Assembly: GCF_022012445.1 (NCBI RefSeq)
Contig: NZ_JAKLTS010000008.1
Span: 62,001 to 126,000, forward strand
Direction of reading: 5' to 3'
DNA from: Massilia sp. TS11
GTDB taxonomy: Bacteria > Pseudomonadota > Gammaproteobacteria > Burkholderiales > Burkholderiaceae_D
Length of the DNA stretch: 64,000 nt
Shown one piece after another: positions 15,677 to 24,216 of this stretch. Numbering within the stretch: the first letter of the stretch is position 1; each line of letters starts with the position of its first letter. The notes below the pieces were generated by a model that did no database searches, had not been told where the DNA came from, and saw nothing but the letters and a program-made list of their open reading frames with translations. Both the position numbers and the translations under genes were made by a program.

Positions 15677-16606
15677 ATGACACTGACTGAACTGAAGTAC
15701 ATCGTTGCCGTAGCACGCGCCCGCCACTTCGGTCATGCCGCCGAGGCCTGCTTCGTGGCCCAGCCCACTTTATCGGTCGCCATCAAGAAGCTCGAAGACG
15801 AGCTCGGCGTCGTGTTGTTCGAACGCGGCGGCTCCGAGGTTTCGGTCACGCCCCTGGGCGCGCAGATCGTGGCCCAGGCCGAGCGCGTGCTCGAACAGAC
15901 GGCCGCCATCAAGGAGCTGGCCAAGCAGAACAAGGACCCGCTGTCGGGCCCGCTGCGCCTGGGCGTGATCTACACGATCGGCCCCTATCTGCTGCCGCCG
16001 CTGGTCAAGACCATGATCGACACCCTGCCCCAGATGCCGCTGGTGCTGCAGGAAAATTTCACGGCGCGCCTGCTCGACATGCTGCGCCAGGGCGAACTGG
16101 ACGCGGCCATCATGGCCCTGCCCCTGCCCGAGCACGGCATGGCCGTGGCCCCGCTGTACGACGAGCCCTTTGTCGTGGCCGTGCCGCGCAACCACCCGTG
16201 GACCAAGCGCAAGGCCATTCCCGCCGAAGACCTGAAGAACGAGACCATGCTCCTGCTCGGCAACGGCCATTGCTTCCGCGACCAGGTGCTCGAAGTCTGT
16301 CCCGAGATGGCGCGTTTCGCCGCGCCCGGCAATGGCATGCAGCGCAGCTTCGAAGGCTCCTCGCTCGAAACCATCCGCCACATGGTGGCCAGCGGCATCG
16401 GCCTGACCGTGCTGCCGCGCGCCTCCGTGCCCGACATGCATCCGGCCGACGGCATGCTGCGCTTCCTGCCGTTCGAAGAGCCGGCGCCCTCGCGCCGCGT
16501 GGTCATCGTCTGGCGCAAGAGCTTTACGCGCAAGGCCGCGATCGACGCCGTCTGCCAGGCCGTGGCCGCCTGCAAACTGCCGGGCGTGAGCATGCTCAGC
16601 CAATAG
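15677..16606 (+). CDS. oxyR: Hydrogen-peroxide-sensing LysR regulator OxyR
   Basis: 309 residues: N-terminal winged helix-turn-helix ([28 protein letters not shown]) and a C-terminal sensor domain. The redox pair is present: [12 protein letters not shown] keeps the two Cys nine residues apart, as in E. coli OxyR Cys199 and Cys208. Oxidation to a disulfide would switch on catalase- and peroxiredoxin-type genes. It is divergent from the PilU-like gene and only 19 bases before ubiA, so the two may share transcripts. Confidence 0.95.
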   Translation: MTLTELKYIVAVARARHFGHAAEACFVAQPTLSVAIKKLEDELGVVLFERGGSEVSVTPLGAQIVAQAERVLEQTAAIKELAKQNKDPLSGPLRLGVIYTIGPYLLPPLVKTMIDTLPQMPLVLQENFTARLLDMLRQGELDAAIMALPLPEHGMAVAPLYDEPFVVAVPRNHPWTKRKAIPAEDLKNETMLLLGNGHCFRDQVLEVCPEMARFAAPGNGMQRSFEGSSLETIRHMVASGIGLTVLPRASVPDMHPADGMLRFLPFEEPAPSRRVVIVWRKSFTRKAAIDAVCQAVAACKLPGVSMLSQ

Positions 16607-16625
16607 GCCCTCGTATAATGCGGGC

Positions 16626-17480
16626 ATGAACAAACTCGCCCTGTACTTTCGCCTGGTGCGTCTTGACAAGCCGATCGGCATCCTGCTGCTGCTGTGGCCG
16701 ACGCTGAACGCCATCTGGATCGCCAGCCACGGCCACCCCGATCCGCTGATCCTGACGATCTTCGTGCTCGGCACCGCGCTCATGCGTTCGGCCGGCTGTG
16801 CGATCAATGATTTCGCCGACCGCGACTTCGACAAGCACGTCAAGCGCACGGCCGAGCGGCCCCTGACGGCCGGCAAGATCGCCGCCTGGGAGGCCGTCGC
16901 CGTGGCCGGTGCGCTGGCCCTCGTGTCCTTCCTGCTGATTCTGCCGCTCAATGGCCTGACCAAGCAGCTGAGCGTGGCGGCCCTGCTGATTGCCACCAGC
17001 TATCCCTACTTCAAGCGTTTCTTCGCGATTCCCCAGGCCTATCTGGGGATCGCCTTCGGCTTCGGCATTCCGATGGCCTGGGCCGCGCTCACCGGCAGCG
17101 TGCCCCTGCTGGCCTGGTGGCTGCTGGTAGCGAATGTGTTCTGGGCCGTGGCCTACGACACCGAATACGCGATGGTCGACCGCGACGACGACCTGAAAAT
17201 CGGCATCAAGACCTCGGCCATCACCTTCGGCCAGTTCGACGTGGCCGCCGTCATGCTGTGCTATGGCGTGTCGCTGGCGATGATCCTGGTGGGCGGCTGG
17301 GCGGCCGGCCTGCGCTGGGCCTTCGTGGCCGGCGTGCTGGTGGCGGCCGCCATGGCCCTCTACCACTACACCCTGATCCGCGGGCGCGAGCGCATGGCCT
17401 GCTTTGCCGCCTTCCGCCATAACAACTGGCTGGGCGCGGCCATTTTCGCTGGCGTCGCCATCGACTACTTGTTACGATAG
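16626..17480 (+). CDS. ubiA: 4-hydroxybenzoate octaprenyltransferase
   Basis: 284-residue, multi-helix inner-membrane prenyltransferase of ubiquinone synthesis. Both Asp-rich magnesium motifs are visible: [20 protein letters not shown] (about residues 60-80) and [20 protein letters not shown] (near 175-195). The pattern RPLTAGKI and the Arg/Asp spacing favour UbiA over CtaB or CyoE. Length is normal. It follows oxyR closely. Confidence 0.96.
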   Translation: MNKLALYFRLVRLDKPIGILLLLWPTLNAIWIASHGHPDPLILTIFVLGTALMRSAGCAINDFADRDFDKHVKRTAERPLTAGKIAAWEAVAVAGALALVSFLLILPLNGLTKQLSVAALLIATSYPYFKRFFAIPQAYLGIAFGFGIPMAWAALTGSVPLLAWWLLVANVFWAVAYDTEYAMVDRDDDLKIGIKTSAITFGQFDVAAVMLCYGVSLAMILVGGWAAGLRWAFVAGVLVAAAMALYHYTLIRGRERMACFAAFRHNNWLGAAIFAGVAIDYLLR

Positions 17481-17493
17481 AGACAATTGACCT

Positions 17494-17516
17494 CGCTCAA
17501 ATACAGAACTTGAGCG
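17494..17516. repeat. 7-bp inverted repeat after ubiA
   Basis: CGCTCAA (17494-17500) and TTGAGCG (17510-17516) flank nine bases. There is no T-run. It may be a weak rho-independent stop for ubiA or an operator for the YqjD-type operon that starts at 17557. Confidence 0.4.
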
Positions 17517-17556
17517 TATCGCTAGACTGCATCCTTCAACTCAGGAGTAAAGGCCC

Positions 17557-17886
17557 ATGATGGAACCGATCCCCACCACTTCCGGCGCGCGCGCCGCACG
17601 CGATCAACTGATGGACGACCTGCGCACCGTGATCGCCGATGCCGAGGTCTGGCTGCGCCAGAGCGGCAATGCCGCCGGTGAAGAATTCCAGGCTGCCAAG
17701 GCCCGTTTCGAGCGCACGCTGCAAAACGCCAAGGCCGATCTGGCCGTGCTCGAAGAGCGCGCGCTGGAAAAAGCCAAAGAAGCGGCCAAGGCCACCGACA
17801 CCTATGTGCGCGAAAACCCCTGGAAGGCCGTCGGCCTGGGCGCGGCGATCGGCGTCGTGGTCGGCATGCTGATCGCCCGCAAGTAA
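17557..17886 (+). CDS. DUF883/ElaB-YqjD family membrane-anchored protein
   Basis: 109 residues. A long amphipathic helical region (about 10-85) is followed by a C-terminal membrane segment (NPWKAVGLGAAIGVVVGMLIARK), the fixed ending of the DUF883 family. E. coli YqjD and ElaB of this family associate with ribosomes at the membrane in stationary phase; that role is only by homology here. It heads a three-gene operon with a YqjE-type holin-like protein and a YqjK-like protein. A good ribosome site (CAGGAG) precedes it. Confidence 0.92.
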   Translation: MMEPIPTTSGARAARDQLMDDLRTVIADAEVWLRQSGNAAGEEFQAAKARFERTLQNAKADLAVLEERALEKAKEAAKATDTYVRENPWKAVGLGAAIGVVVGMLIARK

Positions 17887-17895
17887 GGGCAGCGC

Positions 17896-18288
17896 ATGGC
17901 CATGCTCGAATCGGCGGGACGCATCGTCGCCACCCTGGTGGCGATGGTGCAGACACGGCTGGAACTGGCCGCGGTCGAGGTCGAAGAGGAGTCGCTCCGT
18001 TTCCTCAACACCTTGCTGCTGTCCCTGCTCGCCCTGTTCCTGGTCGGCCTGGCCGTGCTGCTCGGCAGTTTCTTCATCATCCTGCTGTTCTGGGACACTT
18101 ACCGCTTCGCGGCCGTGCTCGGTCTGGCGGCCGTGTATCTGGTGGCCGGCGTCGCCCTGTTCCTGCGGGTGCGCGCCAACATGGTCAACAAGCCGCGCCT
18201 GCTGCAGCAAACCATGGCCGAGCTGGCCAAAGACATCGAAGCGATCAAAAACGCCACGGCGGACCCGCATGCATCCGAATCCCACTAG
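17896..18288 (+). CDS. YqjE-type phage-holin-family membrane protein
   Basis: 130 residues with two long membrane helices (about 38-65 and 75-98) and charged ends. The segment RLELAAVEVEEESLR is typical of the Phage_holin_3_6/YqjE family. Despite the family name there is no phage context: the neighbours are the YqjD-like and YqjK-like genes, as in enterobacterial yqjDEK. Probably part of an envelope stress operon, by homology. Confidence 0.88.
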   Translation: MAMLESAGRIVATLVAMVQTRLELAAVEVEEESLRFLNTLLLSLLALFLVGLAVLLGSFFIILLFWDTYRFAAVLGLAAVYLVAGVALFLRVRANMVNKPRLLQQTMAELAKDIEAIKNATADPHASESH

Positions 18289-18565
18289 CCACGCGCAAAT
18301 CCTGGCGGCCCGGCGCGAGGTGCTGGTCACGCAGTGCGCGCTCCAGCGCATCATGATCGTGACCGAGACCCAGGCCCTGCTCGAGCCCTTGCAGCCGAGC
18401 GGCTGGCGGCGCTATCTGGGTCCGCGCATGCAAGTGCCGCTGACCATCGCCGGCGTACTGCTCGGCCTGGCGGTCAGCCGTCCGAAGGGCGTACTGCCGC
18501 TGATGCGCAGCGCGCTCGGCATCTTCGGCCTGCTGCGTTCGGTCCTGCCGATGCTGCGCAAATAA
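18269..18565 (+). CDS. YqjK-like protein, third gene of the yqjDE-type operon
   Basis: 98 residues. The N-terminal part is a basic helix (HAQILAARREVLVTQCALQR). The C-terminal part carries a short membrane-like segment (VPLTIAGVLLGLAVSRP) and a second hydrophobic stretch. It overlaps the YqjE-type gene by 20 bases. Similarity to YqjK is by position and composition, not strong sequence identity; function unknown. Confidence 0.75.
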   Translation: MHPNPTSHAQILAARREVLVTQCALQRIMIVTETQALLEPLQPSGWRRYLGPRMQVPLTIAGVLLGLAVSRPKGVLPLMRSALGIFGLLRSVLPMLRK

Positions 18566-18611
18566 GCGCCGCCGCACTCCCCCACAAAAAACCAGGCCCT
18601 TTTTTCCCCGC

Positions 18612-18757
18612 AGATAAATCGGGGTCTGACCCCTTTTTTCTGCCTGGATAAATGGGGTCTGACCCCATTTTTCCAGACCCCTTTTTTCCACGAAGATAAA
18701 TCGGGGTCAGACCCTTTTTTTCCGCCGAGATAAATGGGGTCTGACCCCATTTTTCTT
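18612..18757. repeat. Palindromic repeat site C (four copies plus a fragment)
   Basis: Cores at 18621-18633, 18654-18666, 18703-18715 (last base T instead of C) and 18736-18748, with a half copy (CAGACCCC, 18674-18681) between the second and third. Each full copy is preceded by GATAAAT and followed by a T-run. The first and second cores, and the third and fourth, are each 33 bp apart, so the site is two dimers. It fills the convergent gap between the YqjK-like gene and proC. Confidence 0.9.
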
Positions 18758-19559
18758 ACTGGCCAAGTTCGCGGCCGAGTTCTTCGCCGCGCGCGGCGGC
18801 GGCTTTCACGGCGCGGATGATCGCTTGCTTGATGCCGTCCGCTTCCATGCTGCTCAGCGCGGCGTAGGTGGTGCCGCCCTTGCTCGTCACGCGCTCGCGC
18901 AGCACGCTCACGGGCTCGTCGGCGTTCACGGCCAGCTGGGCCGCGCCCTCGAAGGTGGCCAGGGCCAGCGCGCGGCCCTGCTCGGGTGTCAGGCCGAGCT
19001 CCTCGGCCGCCTGCTGCAGCGCTTCGATGAAATAGAAGACGTAGGCGGGGCCGCTGCCGGACACCGCCGTCACCGGGTCGATCTGGGCCTCGCTGTCGAG
19101 CCAGACAGTGCGCCCGACCGCGCGCAGAATCGCATCGGCCTGCGCGCGCTGCGCCGCGCTGACGCCGTCCAGCGCGAACATGCCGGTGATGCCTTTGCCG
19201 ATCAGGGCCGGCGTGTTCGGCATCGTGCGCACGATCGCGTCCCAGCCGCCGAGCCAGCGCGACAGATCGGCCGCGCGGATGCCGGCCGCAATCGACAGCA
19301 CCAGCGCACCGGCGCCAAGCGCGGGCTGCAGGGCGGCGGCCACGGCCTTCATCTGCTGCGGCTTGACGGCCAGCACCACCACCGATGCGGCGCTGACCTG
19401 CGCGTCGATGGCGCTGGCCGTGCTCACCCCATAGCGCGCGGCCAGGCGCGCCAGGGCCTCGGCGTTCGGGTCGACCACGTGGATGGCCTGGCCGGTCGCT
19501 GCCAGGCCGGCGATAAGGGCGGTGGCCATATTGCCGCCGCCGATGAAGGCGATGCTCAT
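18756..19559 (-). CDS. proC: Pyrroline-5-carboxylate reductase
   Basis: 267 residues, normal length. It catalyses the last step of proline synthesis. The N-terminal Rossmann motif is FIGGGNMATALIAGL, and the C-terminal dimer domain carries DPVTAVSGSGPAYVFYFIEAL and the conserved SKGGTTYAAL. Its start overlaps the yggS end by four bases (ATGA), the common yggS-proC arrangement. The 3' end abuts the palindromic repeat cluster, whose last T-run touches the stop codon. Confidence 0.97.
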   Translation of the reverse strand: MSIAFIGGGNMATALIAGLAATGQAIHVVDPNAEALARLAARYGVSTASAIDAQVSAASVVVLAVKPQQMKAVAAALQPALGAGALVLSIAAGIRAADLSRWLGGWDAIVRTMPNTPALIGKGITGMFALDGVSAAQRAQADAILRAVGRTVWLDSEAQIDPVTAVSGSGPAYVFYFIEALQQAAEELGLTPEQGRALALATFEGAAQLAVNADEPVSVLRERVTSKGGTTYAALSSMEADGIKQAIIRAVKAAAARGEELGRELGQ

Positions 19560-20257
19560 GCGGGTGCTTTCTGTGAATAGTCGCGGGCGCCGAACAGGGC
19601 GGTGCCGATCCGGATCAGGGTCGCCCCTTCCGCAATCGCCGCCTCCATATCGGCCGACATGCCCATCGACAGGGTATCGAGCGCGAGGCCGTCGCGCTGC
19701 AGTTGTTCATAGAGCGCGCGCAGACGCGCAAAATCGGCGTGCTGCTGGGCCACATCGGTGGTCGGCGCCGGTATCGCCATCAGCCCGCGCAGGCGCAGCT
19801 GGGGCAGCCTGGCCACGGCCTGGGCCAGGGCTGGCAGCTCGGCCGGCGTCACGCCGCTCTTGGTCTCCTCGCCACTGATGTTGACCTGCAGGCAGACGTT
19901 GAGCGGCCCTTTCTCGGGCGGGCGCTGGGCCGACAGGCGCTCGGCGATCTTCAGCCGGTCGACCGATTGCACCCAGTCGAAATGCTCGGCCACGGGGCGC
20001 GTCTTGTTCGACTGGATCGGACCGATGAAATGCCAGCAGATGCCGGGGCCGAGCGCTGCGATTTTGTCGAGCGCCTCCTGCAGGTAATTCTCACCAAATG
20101 TGTGCACGCCGGCGGCCACGGCCTCGCGCAGGGTCTCGACCGGATGGGTCTTGCTGACCGCGATAAATTGCACGGCATCACGGGGGCGGCCAGCAGCTTC
20201 CACTGCGGCAACTATCCGCGCGTCGAGCGCTTGCAGTTTCTCAAGCATTGGGGACAT
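19556..20257 (-). CDS. YggS/PLPBP family pyridoxal-phosphate-binding protein
   Basis: 233 residues, a single alanine-racemase-like barrel. The PLP lysine is in AVSKTHPVETLREAV (about residue 32), followed by FGENYLQEALDKI and HFIGPIQSNKTRPVAEHFDWVQSVD, all hallmark blocks. The C-terminal SMGMSADMEAAIAEGATLIRIGTALFG binds the phosphate. It buffers PLP and affects amino-acid balance. It is co-transcribed with proC and divergent from pilT. Confidence 0.95.
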   Translation of the reverse strand: MSPMLEKLQALDARIVAAVEAAGRPRDAVQFIAVSKTHPVETLREAVAAGVHTFGENYLQEALDKIAALGPGICWHFIGPIQSNKTRPVAEHFDWVQSVDRLKIAERLSAQRPPEKGPLNVCLQVNISGEETKSGVTPAELPALAQAVARLPQLRLRGLMAIPAPTTDVAQQHADFARLRALYEQLQRDGLALDTLSMGMSADMEAAIAEGATLIRIGTALFGARDYSQKAPA

Positions 20258-20302
20258 AATCGACTTCGTCTTTTCACCTGTATCAATCCTCAGGGATTAT
20301 AA

Positions 20303-21346
20303 ATGGACATCTCCGAACTGCTTGCTTTCTCCGTCAAGAACAAGGCTTCCGACCTGCACCTGTCGGCCGGTCTGCCGCCGATGATCCGGGTGCATGGCGA
20401 CGTGCGCCGTATCAACGTGCCGGCCCTGGAGCACAAGGAAGTGCACAGCATGATCTATGACATCATGAACGACGGCCAGCGCAAGTCCTACGAGGAAATC
20501 CTCGAGTGCGACTTCTCGTTCGAGATTCCGGGCCTGGCCCGTTTCCGGGTCAATGCCTACAACCAGCAGCGCGGCGCTTCGGCCGTGTTCCGCACGATTC
20601 CGTCCAAGATCCTCTCGCTCGAAGATCTGAACGCGCCCAAGATCTTCGCCGAATTCGCCCTGCGTCCGCGCGGCCTGGTGCTGGTCACCGGCCCGACCGG
20701 CTCGGGCAAATCGACGACGCTGGCGGCGATGATCAACCACCTCAACGAAAACGAATACGGCCACATCCTCACCATCGAGGACCCGATCGAATTCGTGCAC
20801 GAATCCAAGCGCTGCCTGATCAACCAGCGCGAAGTCGGCCCGCACACGCTGTCATTCAACAACGCGCTGCGCTCGGCCCTGCGCGAAGACCCGGACGCGA
20901 TTCTGGTGGGCGAACTGCGCGACCTCGAAACCATCCGCCTGGCCCTGTCGGCCGCGGAAACCGGCCACCTCGTGTTCGGCACCTTGCACACCTCGTCCGC
21001 CGCCAAAACCATCGACCGTATCGTCGACGTGTTCCCGGCCGATGAAAAGGAAATGGTGCGTGCGATGCTGTCCGAATCGCTGCAGGCGGTGATCTCGCAG
21101 ACCCTGCTCAAGACCAAGGACGGCAACGGGCGCGTGGCCGCGCACGAAATCATGGTCGGCACGCCGGCCATCCGCAACCTGATCCGCGAGGCCAAGATCG
21201 CCCAGATGTATTCGGCCATCCAGACTGGCTCGAACGTGGGCATGCAGACCCTCGACCAGAACCTGACCGACCTCGTGCGGCGCAATGTCATCTCGTCCGC
21301 AGCAGCGCGCGCTGCGGCCAAGATTCCGGAAAATTTCCCCGGCTAA
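20303..21346 (+). CDS. pilT: Type IV pilus retraction ATPase PilT
   Basis: 347 residues. Opens with MDISELLAFSVKNKASDLHLSAGLPP, characteristic of PilT. Walker A GPTGSGKSTT (near 133), Asp box TIEDPIEFVHESKRCLINQRE, Walker B ILVGELRDLETI and His box GTLHTSSAAKTIDRIVDVFP are all present. The C-terminal AIRNLIREAKIAQMYSAIQTG is the PilT AIRNLIRE motif. It powers pilus disassembly and twitching. AGGGA precedes the ATG, and pilU follows after 24 bases. Confidence 0.97.
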   Translation: MDISELLAFSVKNKASDLHLSAGLPPMIRVHGDVRRINVPALEHKEVHSMIYDIMNDGQRKSYEEILECDFSFEIPGLARFRVNAYNQQRGASAVFRTIPSKILSLEDLNAPKIFAEFALRPRGLVLVTGPTGSGKSTTLAAMINHLNENEYGHILTIEDPIEFVHESKRCLINQREVGPHTLSFNNALRSALREDPDAILVGELRDLETIRLALSAAETGHLVFGTLHTSSAAKTIDRIVDVFPADEKEMVRAMLSESLQAVISQTLLKTKDGNGRVAAHEIMVGTPAIRNLIREAKIAQMYSAIQTGSNVGMQTLDQNLTDLVRRNVISSAAARAAAKIPENFPG

Positions 21347-21370
21347 CCGGGCGCGCTGGAGACTCACACG

Positions 21371-22510
21371 ATGGAACGCGACCAGGCTTCCCGCTTCATG
21401 TTCGACCTGCTGCGCCTGATGCTCAACAAAGGCGGTTCGGACCTGTTTATCAATGCGGGCTTCCCGCCTGCCATCAAGATCGACGGCAAGATGACGCCGG
21501 TGTCGAACCAGGCGCTGACGGCCCAGCACACGGCCGATCTGGCCCGCGCGATCATGAACGACAAGCAGACCGCGCAGTTCGAATTGCACAAGGAGGCCAA
21601 CTTCGCCATCAGCCCGGGCGACCTGGGCCGCTTCCGGGTGTCGGCCTACGTGCAGATGGGTTCGGTGGCGATGGTGCTGCGTGTCATCACCTCGACCATT
21701 CCCAAGCTCGAAGACCTGGACATGCCGCCGGTGCTGAAGGACATCATCATGACCAAGCGCGGCCTGGTCATCATGGTCGGCGCCACCGGCTCCGGCAAAT
21801 CGACGACCATGGCGGCCATGGTCGGCTACCGCAACGAGAACAGCTACGGCCACATCATCACGATCGAGGACCCGGTCGAATTCGTCCACCCGCACAAGAA
21901 CTGCGTGATTTCGCAGCGCGAAGTCGGCGTCGATTGCGAGTCCTTCGAGATCGCGCTGAAGAACACCCTGCGCCAGGCGCCCGACGTGATCCAGATCGGC
22001 GAAATCCGCGACCGCGAGACCATGGAGCATGCGATCGCCTTTGCCGAGACGGGCCACCTGGCGATTGCTACGCTGCACGCCAACAGCGCCAACCAGGCGC
22101 TCGACCGCATCATCAACTTCTTCCCCGAAGAGCGGCGCGCCCAGCTGCTGATGGACCTGTCGCTGAACCTGAAGGCCATGCTGTCGCAGCGCCTGATCCC
22201 GCGCAAGGAAGCCAAGGGCCGCGTGTGCGCGATTGAAATTCTGTTGAACTCTCCGCTGATTTCGGACCTCATATTCAAAGGCGAGGTCCACGAGATCAAG
22301 GAGATCATGAAGAAGTCGCGCGAGCTGGGCATGCAAACCTTCGACCAGGCCCTGTTCGACCTGTACGAGGCCGACAAGATCAGCTACGAAGACGCGCTGC
22401 GCAATGCCGACTCCGTCAACGACCTGCGCCTGACCATCAAACTCAACAGCAAAAAAGGCACGAGCGCGTCGGAACTCACGGCTGCCACCGCCAAGCTCGG
22501 CCTGCTCTGA
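21371..22510 (+). CDS. pilU: PilT-dependent retraction ATPase PilU
   Basis: 379 residues. Same domain plan as PilT: Walker A GATGSGKSTT (near 140), Walker B IQIGEIRDRETM and His box ATLHANSANQALDRIINFFP. PilU-specific text includes FDLLRLMLNKGGSDLFINAGFPP and the C-terminal SRELGMQTFDQALFDLYEADKISYEDALRNADS. PilU normally works through PilT in pilus retraction. It is in an operon with pilT and, two bases later, the glutathione peroxidase gene. A close paralogue is encoded at 14367-15560. Confidence 0.96.
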   Translation: MERDQASRFMFDLLRLMLNKGGSDLFINAGFPPAIKIDGKMTPVSNQALTAQHTADLARAIMNDKQTAQFELHKEANFAISPGDLGRFRVSAYVQMGSVAMVLRVITSTIPKLEDLDMPPVLKDIIMTKRGLVIMVGATGSGKSTTMAAMVGYRNENSYGHIITIEDPVEFVHPHKNCVISQREVGVDCESFEIALKNTLRQAPDVIQIGEIRDRETMEHAIAFAETGHLAIATLHANSANQALDRIINFFPEERRAQLLMDLSLNLKAMLSQRLIPRKEAKGRVCAIEILLNSPLISDLIFKGEVHEIKEIMKKSRELGMQTFDQALFDLYEADKISYEDALRNADSVNDLRLTIKLNSKKGTSASELTAATAKLGLL

Positions 22511-22512
22511 CC

Positions 22513-22995
22513 ATGAATACTTTCGACTTCAGCGCCAACAGCCTGCAGGGCAACAAGGTCGACCTAGCCCAGTACAAGGGCAAGGTCCTGCTCATCGTGA
22601 ACACGGCCAGCGCCTGCGGCTTCACGCCCCAGTACAAGGGCCTGGAACAGGTCTACCAGCAATTCCAGGCCAAGGGCGTGGTCGTGCTCGGTTTTCCGTG
22701 CAACCAGTTCGGCGGCCAGGAACCGGGCTCGGCCGAAGAAATCGGCGCCTTCTGCGAAAAGAATTACGGCGTCAGTTTCCCGCTATTCGACAAGATCGAC
22801 GTCAACGGCAGCCAGGCCCATCCGCTGTTCGCCTTCCTGAAAAAAGAGGCGCCCGGTCTGATGGGTACGGAAGCAATCAAATGGAATTTCACCAAATTCC
22901 TGGTGCGCAAGGACGGCAGCGTCTACAAGCGCTACGCCCCGCAGACTTCGCCCGAGGAAATGATCGGCGACATCGAGGCCCTGCTGGCCGAGTAA
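22513..22995 (+). CDS. Glutathione peroxidase family protein
   Basis: 160 residues, thioredoxin fold. The catalytic Cys is in VNTASACGFTPQYKGL (about residue 36). The Gln/Trp of the active site are in GFPCNQFGGQEPG and IKWNFTKFLV. Cys replaces selenocysteine, and enzymes of this bacterial type often use thioredoxin rather than glutathione. It probably reduces organic peroxides. The start is two bases after the pilU stop; the 3' end is seven bases from the convergent glcF. Confidence 0.95.
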   Translation: MNTFDFSANSLQGNKVDLAQYKGKVLLIVNTASACGFTPQYKGLEQVYQQFQAKGVVVLGFPCNQFGGQEPGSAEEIGAFCEKNYGVSFPLFDKIDVNGSQAHPLFAFLKKEAPGLMGTEAIKWNFTKFLVRKDGSVYKRYAPQTSPEEMIGDIEALLAE

Positions 22996-23001
22996 GCCCG
23001 C

Positions 23002-24216
23002 TCAGGCCAGCAGTTCGTCGAGCAGTTCGATCCAGTGGCGCACCGGCTGCGCCCCGCCCTGCAGCTGGCTGATGCAGCCGATATTGGCCGTGACCACCTC
23101 GGCCGCACCGGTGGCGGCCAAATTCTCCAGCTTGCGCGCGCGTAGCTGCTGCGACAGCTGCGGCTGCAGCAGCGCATAGGTGCCGGCCGAGCCGCAGCAC
23201 AGATGGCTGTCGGCGCACAGCGCCACCTCCACCCCGACCGCCCGCAACAGGCCCTCGACGGCCCCGCGGATCTGCTGCCCATGCTGGAGCGTGCAGGGCG
23301 GATGGTAGGCCACGCGCTGACCGCGCGCCGCCACGCGCTGGGCGAACAGGGGCGTAAATTCCGCAAGCACTTCGACCACATCGCGCGCCAGCGCCGACAC
23401 CCGCGCGGCCCGTTCGGCATAGGCCGGATCGTGCGCAAGCAGGTGGCCGTATTCCTTGACGCTGAGGCCGCAGCCCGAGGCCGTGATGACGATCGCCTCG
23501 ACCGTGTCCAGATACGGCGTCCAGGCGTCGATATTGCGGCGCATATCGTCCAGGCCACCGGCCTGGTCGTTCAGGTGGTAGCGCAGCGCGCCGCAGCAGC
23601 CGGCCTGGGCAGGGCTGATCAGCTGCACGCCGCAGGCATCGAGCACGCGCGCGGTGGCGGCATTGATATTCGGGGCCAGGCCTGGCTGCACGCAGCCTTC
23701 CAGCAGCAGCATCTGGCGCGCCTGCGCGCGCTGCGGGCGCGGGCCGGCAGCGGCCGCCGGCATCAGCTTGGCGCGCAGGGCGCGCGGCAGCAGGGGGCGC
23801 AGCAGACGGCCGGCCTGCACGGCCGGGGTGAACACCCAGGGCCGCGTCAGGCTTTCCTTGAGCAGGGTGCGCAGGGCCTGCTGCGCGGCCGGGCGGCCCA
23901 CCTTGTCCTCCACGACCTTACGCCCGATGTCGAGCAGGCGGCCATAGCGCACGCCCGAGGGACAGGTCGATTCGCAGTTGCGGCAGCTCAGGCAGCGGTC
24001 CAGATGCAGCTGGGTGGCGCGCGTCACCTCGCCCCCTTCGAGCACCTGCTTGATCAGATAGATGCGCCCGCGCGGGCCATCGCGCTCGTCGCCCAGCAGC
24101 TGGTAGGTGGGACAGGTGGCCGTGCAAAAGCCGCAGTGCACGCAGGCGCGCAGAATGCTTTCGGCCTCCTCGCCTTCGGGCGTGGCGCGGATGAAATCGG
24201 CCAGCTTAGTCTGCAT
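23002..24216 (-). CDS. glcF: Glycolate oxidase iron-sulfur subunit
   Basis: 404 residues. Two 4Fe-4S motifs, CVHCGFCTATCPTYQLLGDE (about 25-44) and CLSCRNCESTCPSGVRYG (about 75-92), are followed by two CCG-type domains (GCCGALRYHL; CCGSAGTYALLQP). This is the GlcF electron-transfer subunit that passes electrons from glycolate to the quinone pool. The start at 24216 overlaps glcE by 11 bases. The ATG has the usual MQTKLADFIRATPEGEEAE opening. Confidence 0.96.
   Translation of the reverse strand: MQTKLADFIRATPEGEEAESILRACVHCGFCTATCPTYQLLGDERDGPRGRIYLIKQVLEGGEVTRATQLHLDRCLSCRNCESTCPSGVRYGRLLDIGRKVVEDKVGRPAAQQALRTLLKESLTRPWVFTPAVQAGRLLRPLLPRALRAKLMPAAAAGPRPQRAQARQMLLLEGCVQPGLAPNINAATARVLDACGVQLISPAQAGCCGALRYHLNDQAGGLDDMRRNIDAWTPYLDTVEAIVITASGCGLSVKEYGHLLAHDPAYAERAARVSALARDVVEVLAEFTPLFAQRVAARGQRVAYHPPCTLQHGQQIRGAVEGLLRAVGVEVALCADSHLCCGSAGTYALLQPQLSQQLRARKLENLAATGAAEVVTANIGCISQLQGGAQPVRHWIELLDELLA

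Noticed and set aside
17896-18288. Holin-family protein as a sign of prophage.
   Set aside because: It belongs to the YqjE group with YqjD-like and YqjK-like neighbours; there is no lysin, integrase or structural gene.
18612-18757. Regularly spaced repeats that could suggest a CRISPR array.
   Set aside because: The repeat is only 13 bp and fully palindromic, spacers are short and share sequence, and there are no cas genes nearby.
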